Made by a program: the position numbers and the translations under genes. Source: Marinobacter sediminum (GTDB lineage Bacteria > Pseudomonadota > Gammaproteobacteria > Pseudomonadales > Oleiphilaceae). Taken from it: a stretch of DNA of 64,000 nucleotides. A model generated the notes under the pieces. It did no database searches. It saw only the letters and a program-made list of their open reading frames with translations, and had not been told where the DNA came from. Location of the stretch: assembly GCF_016820575.1 (NCBI RefSeq), contig NZ_JAEMQH010000002.1, forward strand, positions 927,305-991,304, in the 5' to 3' direction. Below are positions 1-8,208 of the stretch, one piece after another; position 1 is the first letter of the stretch; each line of letters begins with the position of its first letter.

Positions 1-639
1 CATGATCGGCAGGGCTATGCCGCTGTCTTCAAAATATTGCTGGGTGGCGTAAATGGCCGCCTTGGCGTTCAGGGTGTCGAAAATCGTTTCGATCAGGATG
101 AGATCGCTGCCACCTTCAACCAGGCCCTCGACGGCCTCATAGTAGTTGTCGACCAGTGTCTGGAAATCAACATTACGATAGCCGGGGTTGTTAACATCCG
201 GCGAAATGGACGCCGTGCGCGATGTTGGGCCCACGGCTCCGGCCACAAAGCGTGGCTTGTCCGGATTACGGGCGGTGAACTCATCGGCCACATCACGAGC
301 AAGCTTCGCGGCGGCTACGTTCAATTCCTTGGCAATGCTCTCCAGACCATAGTCCGCCTGCGACAGCTGGGTGGAATTGAAGGTGTTGGTCTCAATAATG
401 TCCGCGCCGGCATCCAGGTAGTCCGCATGGATGGTGCGGAGCAGGGCAGGTTGGGTCAGGTTCAGCAGATCGTTATTGCCCTGGACCTCGCGGTCGTAGT
501 CTGCAAATCGATCGCCACGAAACGCCTGTTCGTCCAGCTTAAGATTCTGGATCATGGTGCCCATGCCGCCATCAAGCACTACGATACGTTCCTTCAGAGC
601 GGTTTGGAGTTGTTCCAGGCGGGTGTTGCGATCGGTCAT
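1..639 (-). CDS. metH: Methionine synthase MetH, N-terminal part (truncated by window edge)
   Basis: The 213 visible codons translate to the start of the homocysteine S-methyltransferase domain of cobalamin-dependent methionine synthase: DGGMGTM at residues 23-29, then ETNTFNST and a [10 protein letters not shown] stretch typical of the TIM barrel. The enzyme transfers the methyl group of methyltetrahydrofolate to homocysteine via B12 in the cytoplasm. The zinc-binding cysteines, folate, B12 and reactivation domains lie beyond the left edge. The ATG at 639 begins [12 protein letters not shown] and fits the family start. It is divergent from nfuA. No cobalamin riboswitch was recognised in the 242-bp upstream gap. 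Confidence 0.93.
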   Translation of the reverse strand, partial: MTDRNTRLEQLQTALKERIVVLDGGMGTMIQNLKLDEQAFRGDRFADYDREVQGNNDLLNLTQPALLRTIHADYLDAGADIIETNTFNSTQLSQADYGLESIAKELNVAAAKLARDVADEFTARNPDKPRFVAGAVGPTSRTASISPDVNNPGYRNVDFQTLVDNYYEAVEGLVEGGSDLILIETIFDTLNAKAAIYATQQYFEDSGIALPIM

Positions 640-799
640 ATCAATACTTCCGGAAGTCGTTTGTTACGTAGTATTTGCGTCAACTGCGCGGGATCATAGC
701 AAAAATGCGCAAGTCCGTCTTAGTACGAATGACGATTATGAAGTGCTCATTTTTAAAGCGCGGCCGGGGCATGGCGTAGGTAGAAGTCATTAGCCTCAT

Positions 800-826
800 A
801 AAGACCTAGTATTTTACTTGGTCTTT
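800..826. promoter_or_regulatory. 27-bp near-perfect palindrome upstream of nfuA (candidate operator)
   Basis: The arms AAAGACC and GGTCTTT are separated by 13 bases, and four more pairs (AGTA/TACT) continue inward around a central TTT, with a single T/T mismatch. It lies about 55 bp before the nfuA start. In E. coli nfuA is controlled by the Fe-S regulator IscR. The 13-nt spacing between CC and GG equals that of IscR type-2 sites, but the inner consensus bases do not match, so an IscR assignment is a guess. No T-run follows, so it does not look like a terminator. Confidence 0.45.
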
Positions 827-881
827 CATGTTCCGACGAAGTCCCTTAAAATAAATTCAAACTTTCAAACGGGTTTACAAC

Positions 882-1469
882 ATGGCATTGGTTACTGTGA
901 CAGATCCCGCACGGGATTATCTTGCACAACTCATCGAAAAGCAGGACGTTGAAGGCATGGGAGTGCGTATCTTCGTGACCCAGCCCGGCACCAAGAATGC
1001 CGAGACCTGCCTGGCCTATTGCCCGCCTAACGAGGTCGTTCCGACCGACGAACAGGTCGATCTGGAAAAATTTACCCTGTACCTCGATCACAACTCGGTT
1101 CCTTTCTTGGAAGAAGCGTTTGTGGACTACTCCAAGGATCAGATGGGCGGACAGCTCACGATCAAGGCTCCAAACGCCAAGGTGCCTAACGTGTCCGATG
1201 ACGCTCCGCTGCCGGATCGCGTCAACTATGTCCTGGCTTCCGAGATCAACCCGAACCTGGCGGCCCACGGCGGAGATGTTTCCCTGGTCGAAATCGTTGA
1301 TGAATCAGTGGCGGTGTTGCGCTTTGGTGGCGGTTGCCAGGGTTGCTCGGCGGTCAGCCTGACCCTGAAACAGGGTGTTGAAACCACGCTGAAAGAGCGG
1401 GTTCCAGAAATTACCGCAGTGCGCGACGTGACGGACCATACCAACACCGAAAACGCCTACTACCAGTAA
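882..1469 (+). CDS. nfuA: Fe-S biogenesis protein NfuA
   Basis: At 195 residues this matches NfuA in length. It has an N-terminal degenerate A-type (IscA-like) domain (about 1-95) and a C-terminal Nfu domain (about 105-190). The Nfu domain carries the cluster-binding CxxC at C152 and C155 in GGGCQGCS. NfuA carries [4Fe-4S] clusters to client enzymes under iron or oxidative stress. The start [14 protein letters not shown] is typical of the family. It stands alone, divergent from metH, with the palindrome at 800-826 as likely control site. A GC-rich 7-bp hairpin just downstream lacks a T-run and is not called as a terminator. Confidence 0.96.
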   Translation: MALVTVTDPARDYLAQLIEKQDVEGMGVRIFVTQPGTKNAETCLAYCPPNEVVPTDEQVDLEKFTLYLDHNSVPFLEEAFVDYSKDQMGGQLTIKAPNAKVPNVSDDAPLPDRVNYVLASEINPNLAAHGGDVSLVEIVDESVAVLRFGGGCQGCSAVSLTLKQGVETTLKERVPEITAVRDVTDHTNTENAYYQ

Positions 1470-1654
1470 AAGTTCTGCCCGCACCCGCCAGCCTTCGATG
1501 GGCGGCGGGTCAGCGCCCGATCAAGGGTGCTGCCCAATTACCGGGTTTTTTCTGGCTGCACGGCCAATGTCTCCCGGTTTCAAGCACTGCAATATCAGCT
1601 ACTGACTTCACAGCGCTATAGCTCCACCTTGGCCATTTTCATCCTCAGTATCGG

Positions 1655-2893
1655 TTGCAACATCCGGAATCGGGGTTTCATTTGTTCGACATCACGCTGC
1701 TTTCCTTGCCCCTAATGGCTGCCCTCGTTGGTTGGTTCACCAATTGGCTGGCCATCCAGATGTCTTTTTATCCCGTTCAGTTCATCGGAGTTGGCTCTAT
1801 CGGCTGGCAGGGCGTGATTCCCCGCAAGGCGGAGAAAATGGCGCACATCTGCATTGATCGCACACTCCAGCAGTTTGGCGATTTGCAATCGGTGTATCAG
1901 CAACTGGAACCCCAGCGGATTGTTGAGCAGGTCATTTCGCAACTGACGCCGCGACTGGATGAATACATTGATGAGGTTATGTACGAGATTCAGCCGGTGT
2001 TATGGGACAATTTGCCTCTTTTCTTAAAAAGGCGGGTGTATCAATGGGCGAGGGAGCAGTTGCCGGCGCGGATAGAAGAGATGGTTGAAGATTTTGGTGA
2101 CGATCTGGACGATCTCGTTGATCTCAAGGCCTTGCTGAGCCGCGAACTTCGCCAGCACCCGGACCTTATGAATCGCATCTTTCAGCAGGCGGGAGCCGTT
2201 GAATTGCGATCGGTGATCAACCGCGGCGCGATTATTGGTGGGATCCTGGGCGCTGCACTGATCCCCTTGTGGTCCCGGTATCCCGAGCCCTGGTTGCTTC
2301 CGGTCGGCGGCTTTGCCATTGGTTTTATAACCAACTGGCTGGCTATCAACCTGATTTTCGCGCCACTTCAGCCTCGTCGAATCCTGTTTTGGAAAATTCA
2401 GGGCCTGTTTTTACGTCGGCAACCGGAAATCAGCGATGTCTGGGCCAGGCTGGTGGCTGAAGAGCTCATTACCGTGGAGAAGGTCGCCGATGCCATGCTG
2501 AACGGGGCTCGTGGCGATCGCACCCGCGCTATTATTCAAAAGCACCTGAGGCCCTTGCTTGATAACTCGGCAGTCATGAAACTGACAGCCCAGGTAACGG
2601 TGGGAATGACGGGCTACACGGAATTGAAGAAAGTGATGAGCCAGAAAGCCGTGCTCGCAACCCGGGACGTTTTCAGTGATCGGGCCTTTAACCGAGAGCG
2701 GGCGCCGATTGTAGCCGGTGTGCTTGCAGAGCAGATGCGGGCACTTGGGCCCCGGGAGTTTCAGGATATCCTGCGCCCGGCCTTTCGTGAGGAAGAGTTC
2801 CGGCTGATGCTGGTCGGCGGTGCTTTTGGCGCGCTGGCCGGCCTGGCCCAGTTTGTATCATTGGTTGCTCTGGACATCCGAATACCCATCTAG
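1655..2893 (+). CDS. DUF445 family membrane protein
   Basis: The protein resembles DUF445 proteins, with the characteristic repeated motif GWFTNWLAIQM near the N-terminus and FITNWLAINLIF near the middle, each in a predicted membrane hairpin, and a final hydrophobic segment at the C-terminus. The two copies suggest an internal duplication. Its function is unknown. No ATG precedes the first membrane segment: the start is probably a TTG, either at 1655 (412 residues) or at 1682, which has GGGG a few bases upstream. It is followed 23 bp later by a small membrane protein that may share its transcript. Confidence 0.85.
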   Translation: MQHPESGFHLFDITLLSLPLMAALVGWFTNWLAIQMSFYPVQFIGVGSIGWQGVIPRKAEKMAHICIDRTLQQFGDLQSVYQQLEPQRIVEQVISQLTPRLDEYIDEVMYEIQPVLWDNLPLFLKRRVYQWAREQLPARIEEMVEDFGDDLDDLVDLKALLSRELRQHPDLMNRIFQQAGAVELRSVINRGAIIGGILGAALIPLWSRYPEPWLLPVGGFAIGFITNWLAINLIFAPLQPRRILFWKIQGLFLRRQPEISDVWARLVAEELITVEKVADAMLNGARGDRTRAIIQKHLRPLLDNSAVMKLTAQVTVGMTGYTELKKVMSQKAVLATRDVFSDRAFNRERAPIVAGVLAEQMRALGPREFQDILRPAFREEEFRLMLVGGAFGALAGLAQFVSLVALDIRIPI

Positions 2894-2916
2894 GCTCGTG
2901 GAGCGGGAGAAACGTT

Positions 2917-3291
2917 ATGACAGCTTGGGCAGATATAGCGCTGCAGGTGCTCGTGACAGCGGTGACCGTAATTCTGGTTTTGGCGGGGTTCTGGCGCTTC
3001 GTAGCACGCCCGCACCTCGACCGGAAAGTCGCCGAGTTGATCAAGGCGACTCAGGACATCGAGCCAAAGGTGACTCGCGGCGTGAAAAAAGGCGTTTCCG
3101 AGGCCGTCAGGGAGCTGCCAGAGAGTGCGCTGGATGACACGGTCCGGGAGTCTACCCGCCAGTTCCTCAAGTTTGGTTCGGGGCTATTTGAGAATGGCCT
3201 GAGCAGCTTCCTTGGAACAGCCTCGGATCTGGAGCGCGAGTCTGCGCAAGGTCGCGAAAAACCGAAGCCAGACGCTCCCTCTAGGCGCTGA
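2917..3291 (+). CDS. Small single-pass membrane protein, function unknown
   Basis: This 124-residue protein has one N-terminal membrane segment (about 6-27) and a charged cytoplasmic tail. The segment PHLDRKVAELIKATQDIEPKV looks helical. A purine-rich site (GGGAGAAA) precedes the ATG. I do not recognise a family. It sits 23 bp after the DUF445 gene, so the two may act together at the membrane, which is inference from position only. It is convergent with tusE, only 3 bp away. Confidence 0.65.
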   Translation: MTAWADIALQVLVTAVTVILVLAGFWRFVARPHLDRKVAELIKATQDIEPKVTRGVKKGVSEAVRELPESALDDTVRESTRQFLKFGSGLFENGLSSFLGTASDLERESAQGREKPKPDAPSRR

Positions 3292-3294
3292 GCA

Positions 3295-3618
3295 TCAAAG
3301 GCAGTTGGTCGGCCTTGGCAGGCCGGCAATCCGGCAGGCCGTTTTTGCCGGGGTGCCGGGAAACAGCTGCATCAGATAGATGCTGTTGCCTTTCTCTTCG
3401 CCCATGGCGTCTTTGACCGCCTTAACGAACAGTCTGTTTGAGGGCGGTGAAATTTCATGTTCTTTGTAAAAATCTCTTAGAAAGTTGATGATTTCCCAGT
3501 GATTTCTATCTAGTTCAAGTCCATCCTCAGCGGCGATTTCAGTTGCAACGTCCGGGTCCCAGGCCCAGGCGTCTTCCAGAAAACCCTCGTTATTTCTCTC
3601 GGGAGTGGCTCTAGTCAT
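3295..3618 (-). CDS. tusE: Sulfur-relay protein TusE / DsrC family
   Basis: This 107-residue DsrC/TusE protein has the C-terminal arm ending PTNCL. The last cysteine (C106) accepts persulfide sulfur from TusBCD for 2-thiouridine formation in tRNA wobble positions. Unlike E. coli TusE as I remember it, a second cysteine (C95) is present exactly ten residues before it, the CysB-x10-CysA arrangement of DsrC from sulfur oxidisers and sulfite reducers. It is the last gene of the leftward tusDCBE operon, 3 bp after tusB. No dsrAB lies in the window, so a tRNA role remains the default. Confidence 0.93.
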   Translation of the reverse strand: MTRATPERNNEGFLEDAWAWDPDVATEIAAEDGLELDRNHWEIINFLRDFYKEHEISPPSNRLFVKAVKDAMGEEKGNSIYLMQLFPGTPAKTACRIAGLPRPTNCL

Positions 3619-3621
3619 AAC

Positions 3622-3903
3622 TCACCAACTGATGACACGTTCTGCTTGCAGGGTCAGGTTAACCAGTTCGGAGTAATCGATGGTTGCGGCCTCCAGGTTG
3701 TCGTCGGATAAACCGCGAGCACTCAGGTCACTTTCAAGCGCGTAGGTCTGTACCAAACCGAGTGCCTTGGATGCGACCAGCCCGAGTACGCCATTTTCCG
3801 TCAATGCCACCGCATCGTCCGGGCCCAGGGTGCCCAGGCACTCGCTAAATCGCGGGTGGTCCGGGGTTTTGTTGAGTATGTGCAGCGTGTGCAATTGGTT
3901 CAT
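3622..3903 (-). CDS. tusB: Sulfur-relay protein TusB / DsrH
   Basis: A 93-residue DsrH-like subunit of the TusBCD (DsrEFH) hexamer. The start at 3903 gives MNQLHTLHILNKTP, matching the family start; an open frame continues upstream to 3990 but without family similarity. C22 in SECLGTL corresponds to the conserved DsrH cysteine (C20 in Allochromatium) that E. coli TusB lacks. The family ending ERVISW is present. It lies 34 bp after tusC and 3 bp before tusE. Confidence 0.9.
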   Translation of the reverse strand: MNQLHTLHILNKTPDHPRFSECLGTLGPDDAVALTENGVLGLVASKALGLVQTYALESDLSARGLSDDNLEAATIDYSELVNLTLQAERVISW

Positions 3904-3937
3904 CGTTGGCTGTCCCAGTGGTTGTTCATCAAGCAAG

Positions 3938-4288
3938 TTATCCCGCGAATGCGGTTTGGGAGTATTGGCCCAGCAGGTCCGCGCTGGCATTGGTCAGCTG
4001 CACCCCGTCGATCATGGCCTCGCTGTTGAGGTTGTAGCGCTGGCACGCAGTTCGGTCGGCCAGGATCGCTTCAATACCAAAAATAGGGGCGGCAGCCAGG
4101 TTTTTTTCCAGGGATTTCTGCTCAATATCAGCGGTGTCCTGAGCTTTGCGTAGCCAGTTTACGCCAGCGCCTGTGAACAGGAGGCTGGTCGGCTGGTCGA
4201 AGGCAGCCAGGGCAAAGGCCATATCCAGCGCCTCACGGCCAGCCCAGGTGCCGTACGGTGGCTGATCGATGATGATGAGCATACCCAT
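3938..4288 (-). CDS. tusC: Sulfur-relay protein TusC / DsrF
   Basis: A 116-residue DsrE/F-like fold protein beginning MGMLIIIDQPPYGTWAGREALDMAFALAAF, typical of TusC/DsrF. It is a structural partner in the TusBCD complex that hands sulfur from TusA to TusE. It is located between tusD (2-bp gap) and tusB in one leftward operon. No catalytic cysteine is expected in this subunit and none stands out. Confidence 0.92.
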   Translation of the reverse strand: MGMLIIIDQPPYGTWAGREALDMAFALAAFDQPTSLLFTGAGVNWLRKAQDTADIEQKSLEKNLAAAPIFGIEAILADRTACQRYNLNSEAMIDGVQLTNASADLLGQYSQTAFAG

Positions 4289-4290
4289 AG

Positions 4291-4719
4291 TCAGGCTCCC
4301 GCGTGGAAGTAGATGGTCCTGGTCGACTTGATGCTACCTTCGACCCATTCCCCCAAGCCCGCTATGGCGAACGGCGCCAGCAGGTTGTTAGCACCGAGTT
4401 GGTAGCGTTTCTGCTCGTGGCTGTCCACCAGTCCCCGGCGCAAGGCCGATGCAATGCAGGCAACCCCAGGAACCTCATGCTCCTCAAGGAACGCCGCCCA
4501 CTGCTTTGGCCAATGGGTCTCGTCGGACGGGGCCGTTACCAGCGCTGAGGCAAGGTGTACACCATCACCATAAAGAAAGACCCGGTCAATGGTATGGCCT
4601 GCTGCTACGGTGGCCTTGGCGAAGCTGAGTGCGGTTTGCGGCGCCTGGGAAGAGTAGGGCGCTCCGGTGATAACCAGAGTAAATGACGTTTTTTCGCTGT
4701 CGGGCGTGGAGTGGGTCAT
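4291..4719 (-). CDS. tusD: Sulfurtransferase TusD / DsrE
   Basis: First gene of tusDCBE. This 142-residue DsrE-family protein carries the active-site cysteine C88 in GVACIASALRRG, equivalent to TusD C78, which holds the persulfide. It has about 14 extra residues at the N-terminus (MTHSTPDSEKTS) before the first strand; an initiator nearer TLVITGAPYSSQ is not available as ATG. The operon promoter must lie in the short gap toward the BI-1 gene terminator. Confidence 0.92.
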   Translation of the reverse strand: MTHSTPDSEKTSFTLVITGAPYSSQAPQTALSFAKATVAAGHTIDRVFLYGDGVHLASALVTAPSDETHWPKQWAAFLEEHEVPGVACIASALRRGLVDSHEQKRYQLGANNLLAPFAIAGLGEWVEGSIKSTRTIYFHAGA

Positions 4720-4760
4720 GGTGATGAATCTGGCCAGAAAGTTTTCAGTTTACAGAAAGC

Positions 4761-4783
4761 AAAAACCCCGGCAAAGGCCGGGG
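4761..4783 (-). terminator. Rho-independent terminator of the BI-1 family gene
   Basis: On the minus strand the stem CCCCGGC/GCCGGGG (4766-4772 with 4777-4783, 4-nt loop) is followed by five T residues (AAAAA at 4761-4765 on the plus strand). It lies 29 bp after the stop of the leftward BI-1/YccA gene and separates it from tusD. Confidence 0.85.
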
Positions 4784-4811
4784 CTCGCTTGACGATGGAC
4801 TCAGCCTCGGC

Positions 4812-5510
4812 TCAGTCGTCACCGCTGAAGGCAGACAGCAGGTGCAGCAGGCTGACAAACAGGTTGTAGATGGATACATACAGACCAACTGTCGCAATGA
4901 TGTAGTTGCGCTCACCGCCTTTGATGATCTGGCTGGTTTCAAACAGGATCATGATCGAGGCAAAGATGGTGAAGCCGGCCGAAACTGCCAGTTGCAGTAC
5001 AGAGCTTTCCATGAAGAAGGCCAGGAGCATGGCGCCAATCAGGACAAAAGCGCCGGCTGTCAGGAAGCTGGACAGGAAGCTGAAGTCTTTCTTGGTGATG
5101 ATCGCCGTTGCAGACAGACCCACGAAAGCGACAGCCGTCAGGGCCAGGGCCTGAGCAACAATCTGGGATGCGCCAGCGGCCACAAATGCACCGATGATCG
5201 GGCCCAGGGTGTAACCCATGAAGCCGGTCAGTGCGAAGGTGGTTACGATGCCCCACGGGCTGTTCTTCAGTTTATAAGTGGCGAACAGCAGGCCGATGTA
5301 ACCCACAATGGTGATGAGAAAACCAGGATGGGTGCCGTTCATGTTCAGGAATGCGGTCAGTGCCGAGAACGCCAGAGTCATGCCCAGGAGCATGTAGGTG
5401 TTTCGCAACACATTCATGGCATCTGCGCTGATACCGGTCGTCGCGCGCTCGGTCTGGGGTGCTGAATAAGCTCCCTGATTGTTCTGAGCGCCGAATCGTC
5501 TGTCTTCCAT
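4812..5510 (-). CDS. Bax inhibitor-1 / YccA family membrane protein
   Basis: A 232-residue protein with about seven hydrophobic segments from residue 45 onward and the acidic C-terminus FSGDD typical of the BI-1 family. E. coli YccA binds and restrains the FtsH protease; other members leak calcium. The start at 5510 (MEDRRFGAQNN) has GGAGAAG 3 nt upstream, better than the in-frame ATGs at 5552/5549. The gene neighbours the tus operon, as yccA neighbours tusE in E. coli. It ends in a strong terminator. Confidence 0.92.
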   Translation of the reverse strand: MEDRRFGAQNNQGAYSAPQTERATTGISADAMNVLRNTYMLLGMTLAFSALTAFLNMNGTHPGFLITIVGYIGLLFATYKLKNSPWGIVTTFALTGFMGYTLGPIIGAFVAAGASQIVAQALALTAVAFVGLSATAIITKKDFSFLSSFLTAGAFVLIGAMLLAFFMESSVLQLAVSAGFTIFASIMILFETSQIIKGGERNYIIATVGLYVSIYNLFVSLLHLLSAFSGDD

Positions 5511-5719
5511 TGTCTTCTCCGTTGATAACGTCTGGATACTGTGTTCCATCATAGTGTCAGAATCACAACTTTCAATCGTTTACGACACGAAACTGGCGTA
5601 TGGATTTCATTAAATGGCGGTAATGTTAGAAATTCATGCCGGATTCAGGTGAGGCGTTGACAGCGCAGGCAATTCCGGTATCATGCTCCCCGCTGTCGCA
5701 AGGCAGTAATGGAAAAAAC

Positions 5720-5810
5720 GGTGGGCTGGCAGAGTGGCTGAATGCAGCGGTCTTGAAAACCGCCGAAGGTTAGTAGCCTTCCCGGGGTTCGAATCCCTGG
5801 CCCACCGCCA
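5720..5810 (+). tRNA. tRNA-Ser (anticodon UGA)
   Basis: The acceptor stem GGTGGGC (5720-5726) pairs with GCCCACC (5800-5806), and CCA is encoded at 5808-5810. The anticodon loop CTTGAAA places TGA at 5754-5756. The long variable arm and the GGTTCGAATCC T-arm are typical of class II serine tRNAs. Confidence 0.97.
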
Positions 5811-6144
5811 TTTTTCCATGTCTCAGCGATTCCCCCCCTCCTTGACTGTCACAACCGCTGATTTTGCCCTTTTAGAATAGTTTCTACATTAACCGTGCGT
5901 GTTTTTCCTTGGTTAGCATCCCTCTACGGTGAAGCTTATGCCTTTTCGGCACAGCTTCGTTCAATCGCGCACTTAAAACGTGCGTTTGAAAATATGACGC
6001 ATCACATTGGCACTGTTCCGCTTCATCTCTAAATCGTCATTGGTCCACAAAATCGCTCTGCAACAACTGTAAAATAAAGACTAAGCGACTTTTGGCTTGC
6101 TACTTGCTGTTCCTCAGTTGTCTCTCCAACTTGGGAATGTCCGA
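5811..6144. other. Gene-free AT-rich gap between tRNA-Ser and lipoprotein hydrolase
   Basis: No convincing reading frame or RNA fold. Two copies of CGTGCGT (5894-5900 and 5979-5985) occur, the second forming an inverted repeat CGCAC-N7-GTGCG at 5968-5984 that could be a regulator site. It must contain the promoter of the gene at 6145, but I could not single out a -35/-10 pair. No copy of the tRNA 3' end was seen, so there is no direct evidence of integration. Confidence 0.4.
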
Positions 6145-8085
6145 ATGAAAACCAGTGTGATTAGCTTGGCTGTCGTAGCCTCAATCCTTACCGCGTGCGG
6201 CGGTGGGTCCGGTAATTCTGCAAGCAACACCGTCCCCCGCGAGCGGGTTAATACAGAGCCGAAGGATGTTGTTGAAGCAGTTGCGCGCGGTGCTGCACGC
6301 TTTGATGGCGCGGCACCTGCTGTGGACGATCTGGGTTCCTACCAAATCTCCGGACCTATTGATTATCGTTACGCGCCAATGGAGGTTACCTCCCGAATTG
6401 ATGATGGCGGTCGCCGTACTGAGACCTTTGAGGTCGATGTTGCGGGTGTTATCCATTTTCCCGCTTTGCCAGATGGAGCTGTCGCTCCAGAGGCCGGATT
6501 CCCCGTGATTTTGTTTCAGCACGGTCGGCACTCTACCTGTTCTACAACAGGCAATGAAAACGGTAGCGAGTCTTCCGGAACTGATTGTCAGGCCGATGGC
6601 CTTGAGCCTATTCGTTCAGACAAGGGCTATGACTACATAGCTGAAAACATGGCGAGTCATGGCTATGTTGTCTTGTCGGTGGACGCCAATGATATCAATG
6701 CTCAAGATGGCGGAAGCTCTAATGATGCGGGTATTACCGCACGAGCCGAGTTGCTTCTGCATCATTTGGATATTGTTCGTGATATCGCCAACAACCCGGA
6801 TTCCGCTTTTCGGTTCGACCAACATGGTAGTGATTTCAGTGCCCTATTCGGAGTAACAGACATTAACCGAGTGGGGTTGATGGGGCACTCTCGAGGCGGT
6901 AACGCGGTTGCCAAGGCAGTCTCTTACAATCGGGACTTTGCCATCAACAATCGTAATAACGGCGAGGACTCGTTCACCAGAATTCACGACATTCGAGGCG
7001 TATTTTCGCTGGCACCGACCGATTTCGATCAGGAAGCTCCGACCAATACAGCGTGGGTGACCCTATCTCCATACTGTGACGGCGATGTCGCTAACCCGCA
7101 CGGCATCTATATGTACGATAACCTGCGTTACAATCCGGACAATGTTGACGGTGCGCAATTCATGATCACGTCAATTGGCGCCAACCATAACTATTACAAC
7201 AGCTTTTGGTTCAATGATGATGCGACACTCAATGGTTTTGATCCGTACTGCTCGGAGGCATCACCGCTTGAAGGGCGTTATGCGCGTGAAGACCAGGAGC
7301 GGCATGGCGAATTTCTCATTGCATCGTTTTTGCGTCTTTTCGTAGGCGGTGAAACGCAATTTGCCGGATACTGGGGTGGAAAGGAGCGTCTGCCGGAAAG
7401 TGCGTGCCCGATAGGTGTAGAAACCTGTGATGAGCTTATTCACTTATCTTTTCAGCAACCAAAAGACTCGATCATCATCGTGGATGACACCCTAGACGCC
7501 TCGTCTCTCGAGCAGAACAACCTTGAAAACGCCAACAGTTCCGGCGCGACCGACGTTCTTTTCTGGTGCAGCCCGAGCTTCGGTGGTGGCTTGGATAGTC
7601 GGGACGATCTTGCTGATGGCAATTTGGATCGATGCATCTCGCCAGCGACGATTTCTGGGGCGCCCCAGATTTCGCTTGGGTATCTGGGTGCGTCGGCTAA
7701 CGTTTCTTTCGTGCTCTCAGAAACGGGGTTGGATGTAAGTGAAATGGATTTCTTTAGTTTGCGCGTGGGCGTTAGCACAACCCCGGACAACTTGCTGGGT
7801 CAGGATTTCACCTTGGTGTTAAGTGATGCTAACGGCACGTCCGTTAGCCTGCTTGCCAGCGACTACAGTGACGCACTCTATGCACCCCCTGGTTTACCTG
7901 TCTCAGCGAGAGATACCGGAGGCAAGACTATAAATAATATGGTGCCGTTCCGGCTGGATGCGCTTCCGATCTTCGATAGTGAGCTGGATCTGACAAGCCT
8001 TGTTCGAGCAGAACTTCGTTTCGACCAGCTCCCGGCAGGAAGCCTTCAATTTACCGATGTGATGTTCCAAAAAGTTGAGTTCTAA
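6145..8085 (+). CDS. Secreted lipoprotein of the alpha/beta-hydrolase fold
   Basis: A 646-residue protein with a lipoprotein signal: MKTSVISLAVVASILTAC, lipid cysteine C18, followed by GGGSGNS. The hydrolase core has the nucleophile elbow GHSRGG (S249), an oxyanion-type FQHGRH (about 124-129), a likely acid at D312 or D314 (SPYCDGDV) and a likely histidine H348 (GANHNYYN). Many cysteines in the core suggest disulfides and extracytoplasmic work. Residues beyond about 440 form an unidentified beta-rich tail. The substrate is unknown (ester or lipid likely). The ATG at 6145 is preferred over 6097 because it starts the signal peptide. Codon use seems more AT-rich than its neighbours, and it sits beside a tRNA. 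Confidence 0.85.
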   Translation: MKTSVISLAVVASILTACGGGSGNSASNTVPRERVNTEPKDVVEAVARGAARFDGAAPAVDDLGSYQISGPIDYRYAPMEVTSRIDDGGRRTETFEVDVAGVIHFPALPDGAVAPEAGFPVILFQHGRHSTCSTTGNENGSESSGTDCQADGLEPIRSDKGYDYIAENMASHGYVVLSVDANDINAQDGGSSNDAGITARAELLLHHLDIVRDIANNPDSAFRFDQHGSDFSALFGVTDINRVGLMGHSRGGNAVAKAVSYNRDFAINNRNNGEDSFTRIHDIRGVFSLAPTDFDQEAPTNTAWVTLSPYCDGDVANPHGIYMYDNLRYNPDNVDGAQFMITSIGANHNYYNSFWFNDDATLNGFDPYCSEASPLEGRYAREDQERHGEFLIASFLRLFVGGETQFAGYWGGKERLPESACPIGVETCDELIHLSFQQPKDSIIIVDDTLDASSLEQNNLENANSSGATDVLFWCSPSFGGGLDSRDDLADGNLDRCISPATISGAPQISLGYLGASANVSFVLSETGLDVSEMDFFSLRVGVSTTPDNLLGQDFTLVLSDANGTSVSLLASDYSDALYAPPGLPVSARDTGGKTINNMVPFRLDALPIFDSELDLTSLVRAELRFDQLPAGSLQFTDVMFQKVEF

Positions 8086-8111
8086 GAGCGACGGTTTCTG
8101 ACTTTACCCTA

Positions 8112-8146
8112 CCCGGCAACCGCCGTTCTTCCTTGCGGCTGCCGGG
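8112..8146. terminator. GC-rich hairpin between convergent genes (possible terminator)
   Basis: CCCGGCA (8112-8118) pairs with TGCCGGG (8140-8146), with an inner CCGC/GCGG helix. It sits between the stops of the rightward hydrolase gene and the leftward hemH. No T-run follows on either strand, so intrinsic termination is uncertain. Confidence 0.35.
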
Positions 8147-8208
8147 CAATCCCACCCGATGCACATTCGCTTGTCTCTTTCCGGTTTGGCCCCTTTCCGC
8201 TAAAGGCG

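Noticed and set aside
37..699. Rightward open frame of 220 codons over the metH start
   Set aside because: The minus strand encodes a recognisable MetH domain across the same bases, and the rightward product has no recognisable domain.
1470..1520. Hairpin ACCCGCC/GGCGGGT after nfuA as a terminator
   Set aside because: The loop is long and no T-run follows.
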